From: Rheum nobile
Taxonomy: Eukaryota > Streptophyta > Magnoliopsida > Caryophyllales > Polygonaceae
Assembly (NCBI GenBank): GCA_027886185.1
Contig: WOAB01000040.1
Span: 11,222,001-11,286,000, forward strand
Length of the DNA stretch: 64,000 nt
Direction: 5' to 3'
Below, piece by piece: positions 1 through 10,932 of this stretch. Within the stretch, counting starts at the first letter, position 1. Each line of letters opens with the position of its first letter. The notes under the pieces were generated by a model. That model searched no databases. It was not told the DNA's origin and worked only from the letters and a program-made list of their open reading frames with translations. The position numbers and the translations under genes were made by a program.

Positions 1-593
1 CATGCCGCCGGGTCGCGGTCAGTCTCGCCGCGGGGCGGTGAGATAACTGGGACTTCACGCCGGGTCGCGGTGACGAGTGACGCGGGGCGGTGGGCGATGT
101 TCTCCATCTCACGGTCGCTCTCCTTTTCAGCAGACTTCGACTCAATCAACGCTTGACTCAGTTGGTCAACTTGGCTTTGGAGACTGGAAATCGCCTCTTG
201 TTGTTGTTGGACACTCTGAGCCATGGTTGCTTGCAGTGAGGACACGTTCTGGGCCATGGTTGTATGCATTGAGATCACATTCTGGGCCACAGTTGCTATA
301 CTTTGCATCAGGGTCCTGAGTACATCAGCATTGGGTGCAGGAGAACACTGTGGTTGATTTCCATTTAGAACTGGGTTATAGTGCTCCCTCCACCCTGAGT
401 TGTAAGTGTCCGGATATGGCTCCTGCCTCGGTCCCTGCGAGTTCAGACCTCGACGTGCATTTACTGCTGCTCTGAATGCGGGAAGTCCTGGACAATCGTC
501 AGTGGTGTGTAGCGCATCGCGACAGATTCTGCAGGCATTAGCTGGCCTTGCTGCACTGGGAGTTGGGTCGTATCCCCTCTCTAGAGAGAAAGA
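1..593 (-). pseudogene. gag C-terminal fragment of element Z (Athila-like)
   Basis: Read on the minus strand, one frame stays open from 593 to the left edge. It contains a nucleocapsid zinc knuckle at about 492-533 (C-x2-C-x4-H-x4-C: CRIC, H, DDC). A Gln-rich stretch with repeated MAQ-type heptads suggests a coiled coil. A linker then carries PPRG and DRDP peptides encoded by the GC-rich dyad repeats near 7-90. Gag coats and packages element RNA in virus-like particles. The N-terminal two thirds of gag is missing: only about 160 bases separate the primer site from the knuckle region, and an in-frame stop lies at 594-596. The ORF probably continues beyond the window. The family call rests on the knuckle and the adjacent tRNA-Asp primer site. 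Confidence 0.75.
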
Positions 594-681
594 TCAAGGG
601 TATGAGTTATCGTGCGGCTCTCCCCAGAAATCCATATCTATGACAAAAAATCAAAAAGGAAAAACAAAAGTCAGTAGCACA

Positions 682-709
682 GGTGTGGACCGTAAGATAG
701 GTCCACACC
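682..709 (-). promoter_or_regulatory. leader hairpin of element Z
   Basis: A perfect 10-bp inverted repeat (GGTGTGGACC / GGTCCACACC) flanks an 8-nt loop. It lies about 46 bases inside the primer site, where a gag leader would be. The same structure occurs at the same place in elements C and B2. A packaging or dimerisation role is inference. Confidence 0.6.
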
Positions 710-754
710 AAAGTAACACGCACAAACAAATACACAGAAAAATCAAATCTTGCC

Positions 755-772
755 TCCCCGGCAACGGCGCCA
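755..772 (-). promoter_or_regulatory. primer binding site, tRNA-Asp type (element Z)
   Basis: Read on the minus strand this is TGGCGCCGTTGCCGGGGA, complementary to the 3' end of plant tRNA-Asp(GTC). It lies 3 bases inside the LTR end at 776. This fixes the element's orientation as minus. Confidence 0.88.
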
Positions 773-775
773 ATT

Positions 776-2169
776 TGATAGGCATTGTCGTCGTGACACC
801 TAAACAAATAAAATAATCCTAACAAACCTAAACAAGTAGTAGAGGCAAGCAAGGGTCGAATCCACAGGGAGGAAGTGATCAATTCATGTGTTTATGAGCA
901 TGCAAAGTAACAAAGGAAAAGGGTTTTTTGGTTATCAAGCAAAACAAAGCAAACAAGTGTGGTTGATGAGAAAATATGAATGGGGAAAGTAGTCCTACTA
1001 GAACGAGATCCACAATACAGAGATATAAGTCGATCACTGAAATCTATTAAATCCAAGTTCTTTAACTATTCTTATGGTTGTTCCCACCCTGATCTTAAGT
1101 ACTACCGATTCTCATAGTTGTCGATAGACTTATTACTATGCCAATGATAAAGTACCACTGATTCTCACAGTTGTCAGCGTACTTAGCACCAACACAAGGA
1201 TATAGGATACATGCAAGTAGAAAGACGTACAAGTACTCACTCCCCTACTTAACATGCAATGATTCTCACTCACAATTGTACGCTCGGAACCCCTATACGC
1301 ACAATTGTGTTGCCCACTAGATATGCACTCGGAACCCCTATATGCAATCCTAGCAATTGATAAAAAGTATTCAACCTAGCTGGCCAGACTATGAAGAATA
1401 ACGATAAATCAATAATCAATATAACCAAGAGAATCAAACCAACACACATAAGAATAAGAACAAGGAATAGTAATCTCACAACATAATCAACTGTATTGCT
1501 TCAAACGTCTAGTAGAACAAGGTGTTTAGCTCTCCATGGGTTGGAACCCCGGAGGCAAAACTACGAACTAAAACTGAATTCTAACCTGATGTCAACTAGG
1601 TTATCAAAGAGTATTTAACCTAATTCTAAAAGATTGTAAAAATAATAAAAGGAAATAATAATAAAGTCATTAAAGGAAATAAACGAACGAAACTAGGGGA
1701 AATAATTCCCGTCTTCTCGTGCAACAGCTGCTCGCCAATTCTCATATTCTCTCACAAGCAGCTTCTTCTCGGTTCGGCCCAGCTCAACAACAGCTTCAGC
1801 ACCAACACGGCCCAACTTCTCCATCGGCCCAATTCCAATTTGCAATTCCAGCAATCAGGCGGCGCTTGTAATTAATTAGCTGTTCGCTTAATGTTGGCCG
1901 CGAGGCGCCAGCTCCCACTGTGGGGCGGTGATTTCTACCGCGGGGCGACATCCTTCTCTCTTCATTGTGGTTTCTTCATGGATTTTCAACGTCTTCTCAA
2001 GTGGTCAACTCCTCTTTCTCTGGATGTTTTCAATTAGCTCTTCTAGACCACCAAAACCACACTTCTCCACTCTAACTCCATAATCTCCAATTGTGCTCTA
2101 AATCCAAACAAATGGCGCCTCAAACCTGGTAATAATCCTTAGATAAGTGGTACAAAATAGCACTTATCA
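776..2169 (-). repeat. complete 5' LTR of element Z
   Basis: This is a 1,394-bp LTR bounded by TGATA...TATCA. The tRNA-Asp primer site follows its 3' end (776), so the body of Z lies to the left and is mostly outside the window. Inside are the Athila-like LTR hallmarks seen in the other copies here. One is a direct repeat around CCGATTCTCACAGTTGTC. The other is a repeated CTCGGAACCCCTATA phrase. A GC-rich dyad cluster lies at about 1,895-1,950. Bases 2,170-2,174 (GTAAG) should be one copy of the target duplication; its partner would be left of the window. Confidence 0.85.
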
Positions 2170-2528
2170 GTAAGTACTGCCAACAACTGTCTGAATTGGT
2201 AGTTAATTATGATCAGGATGAGAACGACTATAAGATTGTGAAAAGAACTTGGAACAATAGTTATCAGTGATCAACCTGTTTCATCTGCAGTGTGGATATT
2301 TGTCTAGTGGAATACTTCCACACATTATACTTATTCTTTCTCTAAAGCTTAAATCATTGTTACTATGCGATCACACAAAACCCCCCTTTGTTACTTGTCA
2401 GTCACACGTCTTTTGCATACAGATAACCGACTCCCTGTGGGATCGACCCTGACTTGCTTGCTATACTCTTTAGTAGGTGATTTAGGATTTATTTGACAGG
2501 AAAACGACACCGGTTTCCGGCCTTGTCA
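2170..2528 (+). repeat. 5' LTR of element A, 3' portion only
   Basis: This matches 28,279-28,637 (the end of A's 3' LTR) with about seven or eight differences in 359 bases by eye. It ends ...CCTTGTCA directly before the primer site. The 5' part of this LTR is missing because element Z is inserted at 2,169/2,170; the rest should lie left of the window. The roughly 2% LTR divergence suggests an insertion of moderate age, but it is only an eyeball figure. Confidence 0.85.
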
Positions 2529-2532
2529 AATT

Positions 2533-2550
2533 TGGCGCCGTTGCCGGGGA
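2533..2550 (+). promoter_or_regulatory. primer binding site, tRNA-Asp type (element A)
   Basis: TGGCGCCGTTGCCGGGGA starts 4 bases after the LTR terminus and matches the 3' end of tRNA-Asp. It sets A on the plus strand. Confidence 0.92.
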
Positions 2551-2657
2551 GTCAAATACTCTGTTTGTGATTATTTGTGATTGACTGCGGTGTGGATCTA
2601 TCTGCACCTTTGCTACTCATTCTCTACTTGTTAAAGTTGATACAGAGACAGGTACGA

Positions 2658-4740
2658 ATGGCTCAAACACTCCGACAACTGACTGCGCCAGATCTGATAC
2701 AGCAGCCATTGGCTGTAATCATTCCACCCCTTGCGGATGGTGTGACATTTGAGCTCAGAACAGGAGTGATACGGTTGCTCCCGAGATATCATGGACGAAG
2801 TGGAGAAGACCCCATCTAACACTTGGGTAAATTCCACAACGTCATTATGAGCATTAAACCAGCTGACGTCATTGAAGATCAAATTAAAATGAGAGCCTTC
2901 GGGTTCACTCTTAAGGACGATGCTGAAGACTGGTACTATCATCTGCCTAGCGGAAGCATAGATTCATGGGCTAAGCTACATAAGGCATTCCTCGCACAAT
3001 ATTTCCCAACCAAGATGGCCAACGCCTTGAAAAGGGCGATTGCCAGTATTGAACAAGGAGAGGAGGAGACCCTTTATGACTATTGTGAGCGGTTCAAACG
3101 ACTGTGTTCTAGTTGCCCGTTCCATGGTTTTGACAAGAAAGCTCTAGTGCTATATGTTTACAATGGGCTGCTGGATGATGAAAGAAGAATCATAGATGCT
3201 ACTTGTGGTGGTAGTATCTTGAATATGACCCCTGATGCAGCCATGATTAAACTTCATGATATGGCTGAGAGCACAAGGGATTTTGATGAAGCCCCAAAGA
3301 CCAGAGGAGTTAATGCTGTCAACTCCAATGATGCGCATTTATTGCAAGAAATTGCTTCATTGAAAGACGTAATTGCGAAGATGGGTAAACAAGAAGCACC
3401 TCAACATCACAATGCTTGTGGAATTTGCGTTGATCCATTTCACAACACCAATGCTTGTCCCCAACTTCAGGATGCCACTACTGCTGAAGTATACACTGCT
3501 GGAGGTTACAGACCTATTAGACCTCGACATGATCAACAACAGCTACAACAACCACCACAACCTCACTTTGATGAGCTACCAGTTGTTCCCCAAGCTAGTA
3601 GCTCCCCTTCAACTAACGACTTGCTCATGGCCTTAACAAATCACTTCACAACTCATGTGCAAACAACTGAGGCAAGTATCAAGAGCATGGAAAAGAAAGT
3701 GGGTCAGTTAACAGATGTGGTCACTAGGTTGGACAAAAGGGTCTCGCAAGAAAGTGTAAGTGCTGTGACCCTCCGAAGTTGCAAGAAATTGCAAGTTGCT
3801 CCTACTGCTGAAAAGGACGACAAAGCTGAAATTGAAGATGGGCGAATCTCACCGCCCCGCGGTGCTTGCGACCGTGACCCGGCGGGAACTCTCAGTTCTC
3901 CTGAGTTACCACCACCACCCCGCGGCCAAGAACACCGCCCCGTGGTGAAACCACCGCCCCACGGTGAAAGCCCAGATCTTGATCATGACGAAGAAAAGGA
4001 CCCCTATGTTCGTCCAAATTTTCCTCCTCTTGGTTCTGAAAAGCCCCCTGCCCCCTTTCCGGAGGCACTAAAGGAAAGGAGAATAATCGACGACAAGGAT
4101 CTCTTCGACACCTTCAGTATGTGTGAGGTAAACACCCCCCTCCTTAAGCTTGTAAAGAGTGTACCTAGGTACGCTAAGTTTTTAAAGGAGCTCTACACCA
4201 TCAAGAGAAATCAGAAGCTTAAGGGCAAAGAAAAAGTCAAGGTCAGCAAACGCGTATCCGCTGTATTCCAGAGGTGTATGCCAAAGAAGTACGGCGATCC
4301 AGGTATGTGGAGCATTCCTTGTATTATTGGTGACACTAAATTTGAAAGAGCTATGCTTGATCTTGGTGTCTCCATTAATGTTTTGCCTTATTCCCTCTAT
4401 GAATCTCTTAGACTTGGACCTCTGCAAGAAAGAGGAATTGCAATTCAATTAGCTGATAGGTCTAGTGTCTACCCTAGAGGAGTAGTAGAGGATGTTCTTG
4501 TTATGGTTGATAAGTTGATATTCCCTGCAGGTTTTTATGTCTTAGATATGGATACGGATACAAAGGCGACTCCTATACTGTTAGGTAGACCATTTTTTAA
4601 AACTGCTAAGACTAAACTTGATTTGCAAAGTGGGACACTTTCTATGGAATTCGATGGGGAGAAGGTGGAATATAACATATATGAAGCTATGAAACACCCC
4701 AATGAAGACCATAACAATGCACTTTACCAACTAACATGCA
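2658..4740 (+). pseudogene. gag-protease of element A (Athila-like)
   Basis: The likely start is the ATG at 2,658 (MAQTLRQL), which matches the starts in elements C and B2. In order, it encodes a Gag capsid-like domain (about 2,740-3,250), a CCHC zinc knuckle (about 3,417-3,458, CGIC...H...C), and a Pro-rich linker with PPRG/DRDP units encoded by GC-rich dyads (3,850-3,970). An aspartic protease follows, with the catalytic motif DLGVS at 4,359-4,373 and the conserved LGRPF about 200 bases later. One in-frame stop (2,817-2,819) breaks gag. The frame then changes relative to RT somewhere near 4,720-4,745, so there is also a frameshift or deletion at the pro/RT boundary. The product would form particles and process the polyprotein if it were intact. 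Confidence 0.88.
3850..3971 (+). repeat. in-frame GC-rich dyad cluster in A gag linker
   Basis: The cluster holds CACCGCCCCGCGGTG at 3,850-3,864 plus three diverged copies by 3,971. Arms CACCGC and GCGGTG flank a CCC spacer. They are translated as repeated PPRG/PPHG peptides without breaking the frame. Confidence 0.8.
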
Positions 4741-7700
4741 GGAAATCATAGCTCAGATGGATGCATATGGTAAGTTTCCTATAGATCCTTTGGGCGTTGG
4801 CCCCAATTTACTAAACCCGAGCAAAAAGTTTGTTCCCTCTGTTGTACAGGCTCCCGAGATTGAATTGAAGCCATTGCCGGATCACCTCAAGTACGCCTTT
4901 CTTGGAGCCAACGACACTCTGCCAGTTATTGTGTCTAATAAGCTTTCTGAAGACCAAGAAATGAAGCTATTAGGCGTGCTCAGTGAGTACAAGACTGCGC
5001 TAGGATGGACCATTGCAGACATAAAAGGGATAAGTCCCTCGACTTGTATGCATAGGATTCTACTTGAAGATGGAGCCAAACCATCCAGGCAGCCACAGAG
5101 AAGACTCAATTCTCCAATGATGGAAGTGGTCAAGAAGGAGGTACTGAAACTCCTTAAAGCTGATATAATCTTCCCTATTTCCGATAGCCAATGGGTAAGT
5201 CCAACTCAGGATGTCCCTAAGAAAGGAGGTATTACTATAGTAGAGAATCAACAAGGGGATTTGGTTCCTACAAGGACCACTACAGGATGGAGGGTGTGCA
5301 TTGACTACCGTAAGCTGAATGCGGTAACTCGAAAAGACCATTTTCCCTTACCTTTTATTGATCAAATGCTAGAACGCCTTGCGGGGCGCCCCTATTACTG
5401 TTTTCTCGATGGGTATTCAGGATACTTTCAGGTGGCTATAGCGCCAGAGGACCAGGAGAAAACCACCTTTACATGCCCCTTTGGCACCTTTGTATACCGC
5501 AGAATGCCATTCGGTTTGTGTAACGCACCCGGTACATTTCAACGATGTATGGTTAGTATCTTCTCTGAATATGTTGAGAAATTTATTGAGGTATTCATGG
5601 ATGACTTCACAGTGCATGGGACTAGCTTTGATTCATGTTTGAACCATTTGGCACTTGTACTTAAAAGATGTGTTGAAACCAATTTGGTTTTGAATTTTGA
5701 AAAGTGTCATTTCATGGTAGAACAAGGTATAGTACTTGGTCATATTGTTTCTGCTAGGGGTATTGAGGTCGATAAGGAGAAGATTGATGTGATTCAGTCT
5801 TTGCCTTATCCTACTAATGTGCGTGAAGTGCGCTCCTTTTTAGGTCATATAGGTTTTTACCGAAGGTTTATCAAGGACTTATCTAAGATCTCTTCACCTC
5901 TATGCGAGCTACTGAAGAAAGAGGTGACCTATGAGTTCACTGACGAGTGCAAGAAGGCGTTTGATTGCTTGAGAGAACGCCTAATAAGTGCACCTATCAT
6001 TCAGGCACCTGACTGGTCTCGCCCATTTAAGATCATGTGTGACGCCAATGACTATGCGATTGGAGCGGTTCTAGGCTAGAAAGTGGGACGTGCCTTCCAT
6101 GTAATTCATTATGCCTCCATGACTCTAAATGGAGCTCAGAGGAACTACTCCACCACTGAGAAGGAAATGCTGGCAATTGTATTTGCCTTGGAAAAATTTA
6201 GGCAATATCTTTTGGGAGTAAAGGTGATCATCTACACAGATCATGTTGCCCTTCGTTACCTAATGAAGAAGAAGTAAGAAAAGCCAAGATTAATCCGATG
6301 GGTTCTCCTACTCACTGAATTTGATGTTGAGATACGAGATAAAAAGGGAGCGGAGAACCTAGTAGCTGATCACCTGAGTAGGCTCGTACATGAAGAAGAT
6401 AAGCCCGGAGCGCAGAGCCCCATTCACGGAACTTTTCCAGATGACACACTCTTTATGATCAAAGGAACTTCGGGTAACGCCTACCGCCCCGCGGTCTGCA
6501 TTACCGCGACCCGGCGGTCTATAGAAATTGTGGAACTGGAGACTCCACCGCCCCGCGGTGACATCCACCGCGACCCGGCGGCATGTTCAACTGGGAGCCA
6601 GCAAAACTCACCGCTGCCCGTAGTGACATCACCGCCCCGCGGCAATATCTCCGGACTCACACTTTGCTCTGTAAGTACTTCTGTACCCTCTCTTCACATA
6701 GCCGAGGCCGTCTTCGGACTCCGTTCTTTTAGATCGTGGTACGCAGATATCGTGAACTATTTGGTTCATGAGGAATTACCCCCGAATTACACTAGAGCTC
6801 AAAAGGAGAAGGTACGAAGAGAAGCCCGTCACTATGTTTGGGATGATCCTTACCTATGGAAAAATTGTGTTGATCAGGTAGTACGCCGATGTCTTCCGGA
6901 TAATGAGGTACAATCTGTCCTTAACTTTTGCCATTCTCAAGCATATAGGGGTCATTTTGGGGCAAATAAGACTGCTAGGAAAGTATTGGATGCATGATTT
7001 TATTGGCCACACATCTTTCGGGATGCTTACGCCTTTTGTAAATCTTGTGACCGATGCCAAAGGGTTGGAAATATCTCGAGGAGGAATGAGATGCCACAAT
7101 CATCATTAATCTTTTACGAGGTCTTTGATGTTTGGGGTATTGACTTTATGGGACCCTTTTCCTAGCTCTCATGGGAATCTCTATATATTACTTGCCGTGG
7201 ACTACGTTTCCAAGTGGGTGGAAGCGAAGGCCACCAAGACTGATGACTCTAAAGTTGTGGTAGGTTTTCTTAAGGAGAACATTTTCTCAAGATTTGGGAT
7301 ACCCAAAGCTTTAATTAGTGATCGAGGAACCCATTTCTGCAACAAGACAGTGACTGCCCTGCTGAAGAAGTATCACGTCACCCAAAGAGTCTCCACATCC
7401 TATCATCCTCAAACTAATGGGCAGGCCGAAGTTTCCAATAGAGAGATTAAATCTATCCTGGAGAAAACGGTTACAGCTAATCGGAAGGATTAGAGTTCTA
7501 AACTTAATGATGCACTGTGGGCATACCGCACAACTTTCAAAACTCCAATAGGAATGTCCCCTTTTCGGTTAGTATTCGGAAAAGCATGCCACCTCCCTGT
7601 AGGGCTTGAACATAAAGCATGGTGGGCAATAAAGAAATGCAACATGCAATTGGATGAAGTGGGAGATTTCTGGAAGCTGCAGCTGCAAGAACTAGAGGAA

Positions 7701-8025
7701 TTACGCCTTGAGTCATACGAGAACTCTGTTAGTTATAAGGCGAAAACCAAGCAAGCACGTCTTGAGAAGAGATTTCAAGCCAGGGGATAAGGTCCTTCTG
7801 TTTCAATCTCGGCTTAAGCTTTTTGCTGGGAAGCTGAAATCTAAGTGGACAGGTCCTTATGTAATTGCTGAAGTATACCCCCATGGCGCCATTGGCTTGC
7901 TTGACCACAAGACGAACAATGTTTTCAAAGTGAATGGCCAAAGATTAAAGCCTTACCATGAAGGTTTCGACCCGAACCAGTTTGATGAAGTGAGTTTTGC
8001 GGTCCCTGAAGCTGCAAAACGATAG
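4736..8025 (+). pseudogene. reverse transcriptase-RNase H-integrase of element A
   Basis: Domains in order: RT with CIDYRKLN and the active-site variant FMDDF at 5,594-5,608 (Phe in place of the usual Tyr, common in Athila/Tat relatives); RNase H with YTDH at about 6,235; an integrase HHCC zinc finger (about 6,925-7,050); the integrase core with DRGTH at about 7,320; and a C-terminal basic domain ending at 8,025. It makes cDNA and inserts it. It is dead. In-frame stops lie at 6,077-6,079, 6,275-6,277, 6,995-6,997 and 7,491-7,493. There is a one-base insertion near 7,155 and a roughly 10-base deletion with a frame change near 7,750. The RNase H-integrase linker (6,480-6,660) carries in-frame dyad repeats. 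Confidence 0.9.
6481..6645 (+). repeat. in-frame GC-rich dyad cluster in A pol linker
   Basis: About five dyads lie between the RNase H and integrase domains. They include CACCGCCCCGCGGTG at 6,546-6,560 and the six-base-spacer form CACCGCGACCCGGCGG just after it. They translate as PPRG and RDPA peptides. Confidence 0.8.
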
Positions 8026-8068
8026 ACCACAGCCTACGTCGAGCCAACGAAGTTAACTAAGGCGCCTA

Positions 8069-8084
8069 TCGGGAGGCAACCCGA
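8069..8084 (+). promoter_or_regulatory. post-pol hairpin TCGGG-AGGCAA-CCCGA (element A)
   Basis: A 5-bp stem with loop AGGCAA lies 44 bases after the pol stop. The same hairpin occurs after pol in F (62,883-62,900) and after gag-pro in B2 (19,996-20,013), flanked by GGCGC on the left and GAGGTAT on the right. The function is unknown. Confidence 0.6.
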
Positions 8085-8994
8085 GGTATTTTTCCTTTTC
8101 TTTTCTTTTGATTTTTCTTTCCTTAGACCCTTTTTCGTAGTTCTTTTGCTTTGTTTCGTTCGCCTGCTACTAACGTTTCAGGTATGAAAGTAAATGGAGG
8201 CGAGTTTATTTTCCCAGGAAATCCATCGCCGCCCCGCGGTGAACCACACCGCCCCGCGGTGAAGTCTGGGTACTTTTACTCAACTCTGATTTAAAAATAA
8301 AGGGCCCCGAAAAAACCTTAAACGGGGAGTAAAAAAAAAAGTTTTGTTTTCAAAATCATTTTCTAAGTTGGATACGAAGGATTTGACGGTGTTATTTGGA
8401 TCGCCCTGCGGTCCGGTACTGGGTATTTACCCCCATCCCTCTCCCTTGAACTCAAATAAAAACCCATTAAAACACTTCCCGCCAAACCCTAACCTCCTTA
8501 CCCTCTTCTTTCTCTCTTTTTCTACCGCGTCGCGCCCCCCTTTCTTCTCTCTGATTGTGGAGATCCTTGAACCCAATTTCAGATTCTCCATAACCAAGCC
8601 GCCACATTGCACTCGTCCGACCGCTCCGCGGTGTTTATTGATTGAAGGAAGGTGTTGTGTGGTTTTGGAGGTGTGATTGGAGGGCCGTTGGGCTCTATCT
8701 AGGCTCATTGGAGGTTGAGGTAGGGAGATCGCACAATCGCCGCCTCGCTTTGATGCTCCACCGCCTCGCGCGATTCGGGAATTTTTGAATTGGAGAAGAA
8801 AGTTGAACAGTCCACCGCCCCGCGTCAGTCCACACCGTGACCCGGCGGCATCTTTTAGTAGAATAACTGGTTCTCACCGCCGCCCCGCGGTGAAGCATAC
8901 CGCCCCGCGGCAAGACCCTGGTGAATGACCATCTTTGGTTTGTAAGTCGTCTTTGCCCAGCTCTTTGATTCCAACTCATTCAAATACTTTAATT
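8085..8994 (+). other. spacer between pol and ORF3 of element A
   Basis: This is non-coding. It holds a T-rich tract (8,090-8,160), an A-run at about 8,330-8,340, and a dense set of GC-rich dyads at 8,227-8,261, 8,615-8,640, 8,755-8,850 and 8,875-8,915. A good 3' splice site ends at 8,960 (pyrimidine tract then CAG), 34 bases before the ORF3 ATG. Element F has the same arrangement. Confidence 0.7.
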
Positions 8995-10218
8995 ATGCCA
9001 AGAGCTAGGAAGTTTGGTATGACTGCGGAGGAGAATAAGGCTTATAATGTGGTTTCGGAGAGAGCTGTGCTCCCATCTCGATTCTTTGATAGAGGGACAT
9101 CGGTCGAATTGGGCATGTTGGAGATGGTCCAGTTGTGTTTGGATAGACTAGGGCTGAGTAATTTTCTTGACAAGTGTGCCCCGGCCTTTCCCGAGCTCTG
9201 TTATCAATTTATTACCACTATGTCAAGATTTACAGAGAGACATACTATTAATGGTGAGGTGCGCACGGTGCTTGTTGGTATACGGTTTAAGTATGAGGGA
9301 CGAGCCTATGAGATGCCGGTGGAGGAAGTCAGAGAGGTGTTGGGAGTGACTAGACCACCTACTGCTTGGTGGAAGAAGGGATCTGACGAGACGGAAATTA
9401 ATGAGTTCTGGACTACTGCTACAGGAATGCCTGATTTTCAGAAAGGTAGGGAGTCCAGTAACAAACTAGTACACCCTTGTCTGCGCTTAGTTCATAGAGT
9501 GCTGGTGCGAGCGTTTTGTGGGAGTGCGGAAGATAGGAAGGTTTCTCTGAGACACCTTGGTTTGCTTCTTCCGATGCTTGACCCTTTGGATGAGGTGATT
9601 CCATGTTGGGTTCTAGTGTGGGCTCACAGCCTTACGAGGATTCTTGAGGGTGAGGCGCGTGACATTGTGCAGGGTGGTCTGATCACCTTGGTTGCTGCTG
9701 CCAGGATTCCGACTGACACTATTCCTCAGCCGATCATGCCTGCTCGCTACGATTTTCCATTTCTGCGACGGTGTGGTATGTTGAGCAACTCCCAGGAGCA
9801 ATTCATCTGGTGTTCTTTTGGAGGCCATATGCTGTTTCTTCCTCGTCATTTTACCTATCCACGGGATTTCACACAATGGTTCATTCCTTCTGACGCTGAG
9901 GTCATTCGTCCCGTCTCTGAGGGTAGATTCCAGGCTGCTGCTCCTATGGATATTGGTCCTCCTGCGTATGCTGCTGCTTCTTCTTCTGCATCTACCTCTG
10001 AGGTTCCTTGGGATGAGGTGTTTGCTCGTTTTGATGCTTTTATGCTGGGTCAACACGCTGCAAATGAGGGGATGCTGACTCACCTGCAGACTTTGCAAAC
10101 TGATATTGAGAGTGATATTACGAGCCAGTTGAGTTCAGTTGAGACGTCCATACAGGAGCACTATTTTGGGCGGTACCCATATCCGCCAGGCTATCCACCA
10201 TATCCACCCTACGAGTGA
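8995..10218 (+). CDS. ORF3 of element A (protein in the env position)
   Basis: This is an uninterrupted 407-residue ORF starting MPRARKFGM. I chose this ATG because the homologue in F starts the same way (MPRARKVGM) and conservation drops upstream. It is mostly globular and helix-rich; conserved blocks include the FFDRG motif, CAPAFPELCYQF and KYEGRAYEMPVEE. It ends in a Pro/Tyr-rich tail (PYPPGYPPYPPYE). I see no signal peptide or membrane segment, so it does not look like an envelope protein despite its position after pol. It resembles the extra ORF proteins of Athila-type elements; the molecular function is not known to me. That it stays open while gag-pol has eight lesions is notable. Expression from a spliced RNA is plausible given the acceptor at 8,960. 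Confidence 0.8.
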   Translation: MPRARKFGMTAEENKAYNVVSERAVLPSRFFDRGTSVELGMLEMVQLCLDRLGLSNFLDKCAPAFPELCYQFITTMSRFTERHTINGEVRTVLVGIRFKYEGRAYEMPVEEVREVLGVTRPPTAWWKKGSDETEINEFWTTATGMPDFQKGRESSNKLVHPCLRLVHRVLVRAFCGSAEDRKVSLRHLGLLLPMLDPLDEVIPCWVLVWAHSLTRILEGEARDIVQGGLITLVAAARIPTDTIPQPIMPARYDFPFLRRCGMLSNSQEQFIWCSFGGHMLFLPRHFTYPRDFTQWFIPSDAEVIRPVSEGRFQAAAPMDIGPPAYAAASSSASTSEVPWDEVFARFDAFMLGQHAANEGMLTHLQTLQTDIESDITSQLSSVETSIQEHYFGRYPYPPGYPPYPPYE

Positions 10219-10261
10219 GTTTATTTTCTCTTTCCCCCTATTTAGTTCTGTCTTCTTTTCT

Positions 10262-10300
10262 ACATTGAGGACAATGTGTGATTCAAGTGTGGGGGAGGGA
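10262..10300 (+). promoter_or_regulatory. ACATTG hairpin plus internal polypurine tract (element A)
   Basis: ACATTG-AGGA-CAATGT (10,262-10,277) is followed 8 bases later by AGTGTGGGGGAGGGA (10,286-10,300). The latter closely matches the true 3' polypurine tract at 10,805-10,819. The same pair occurs in C (about 12,911-12,948, minus) and F (about 60,672-60,709, minus). It may be a second plus-strand priming site. Confidence 0.55.
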
Positions 10301-10377
10301 TTTAGACTTGCTGTCTATCAAAAAAAAAAGCCATAAATATGAGAAAAAGGCAATCAAAATCCTGGGATGAGCTGAAA

Positions 10378-10513
10378 ACCCGAAAGGGTGTTTCAGGTAA
10401 TAAGCAGGTAGTTCGACTGGTATAGACCGGTGCAAAAATGGACTGGAGTGATGTGAGTACATGTGAGATGTCTAGCAAAATGAAATGAGTGGCTAGGTGA
10501 AAACCCGAGAGGG
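10378..10513 (+). promoter_or_regulatory. twin GNRA-loop hairpins in 3' UTR (element A)
   Basis: ACCC-GAAA-GGGT at 10,378-10,389 and CCC-GAGA-GGG at 10,504-10,513 are each preceded by GAAAA. Both loops fit the GNRA tetraloop rule. Counterparts lie in C (12,671-12,680; 12,802-12,811) and F (60,385-60,394; a weaker one at about 60,510-60,520). Confidence 0.5.
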
Positions 10514-10804
10514 CGCCTAGGCAAAATGAGCGTAAAGAAAAAATAGTGAATTTTAGGTTCATTCTGGAGGTTGGCGTCATAAGCTGAGGTGATATAAGGA
10601 GATCGGGTAGGTCACTTTGGAGCAATAAGGAGCTAGACAGGTGTTAGGAATAGATTTGTCTCGCATCACTTGTTTTGGTTGTCTGGAGCTGATTGTTGAG
10701 ATGTTGTAATTACTGGTATCATGTTTGCTCGCACTTCCTGAGGCCTTGGTATTGGATGGTTGGAGTAGGAATAGTTTTAACTTACTCGGGACGAGTAAAG
10801 GTCT

Positions 10805-10819
10805 AAGTGTGGGGGAATT
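10805..10819 (+). promoter_or_regulatory. 3' polypurine tract of element A
   Basis: AAGTGTGGGGGAATT lies immediately before the 3' LTR start TGATAGG. This is the standard plus-strand DNA priming site. Confidence 0.85.
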
Positions 10820-10932
10820 TGATAGGTGCCATTTCATGCACCTTAACTAGTGATTATTAGCATGATTTAGATGGAGTTTCAGTATAGATGTAGGCTAAGT
10901 CTGTAATCCAGAAGAAGGGTTGAGAAGTGAAG
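10820..10932 (+). repeat. 3' LTR of element A, first piece
   Basis: It starts TGATAGGTGCCATTTC after the polypurine tract and is cut at 10,932 by element C. Bases 10,928-10,932 (TGAAG) are C's left target duplication. The LTR resumes at 18,170 and again at 27,102. Confidence 0.85.

Noticed and set aside
406..816. Plus-strand frame over the Z leader and primer site.
   Set aside because: It is antisense to the zinc-knuckle frame and crosses the primer site and LTR end.
2533..2550. A tRNA-Asp gene fragment.
   Set aside because: Only the 18 bases complementary to the tRNA 3' end are present, next to an LTR terminus; this is a primer site.
3850..8915. Regular GC-rich palindromes as a CRISPR array.
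   Set aside because: Spacing is irregular, repeats are very short, copies lie in coding frames and LTRs, and no cas-like gene exists.
8935..10218. The 3' ORF as a normal host gene or an envelope protein.
   Set aside because: It lies between pol and the 3' polypurine tract, with a homologue at the same place in F, so it is element-encoded. No signal peptide or membrane segment supports an envelope role.
10493..10521. An outer stem (CTAGG/CCTAG) extending the GAGA hairpin in A.
   Set aside because: In C both sides changed A to T, which destroys the pairing, so the outer stem is not conserved; CCTAGG is also self-complementary by chance.
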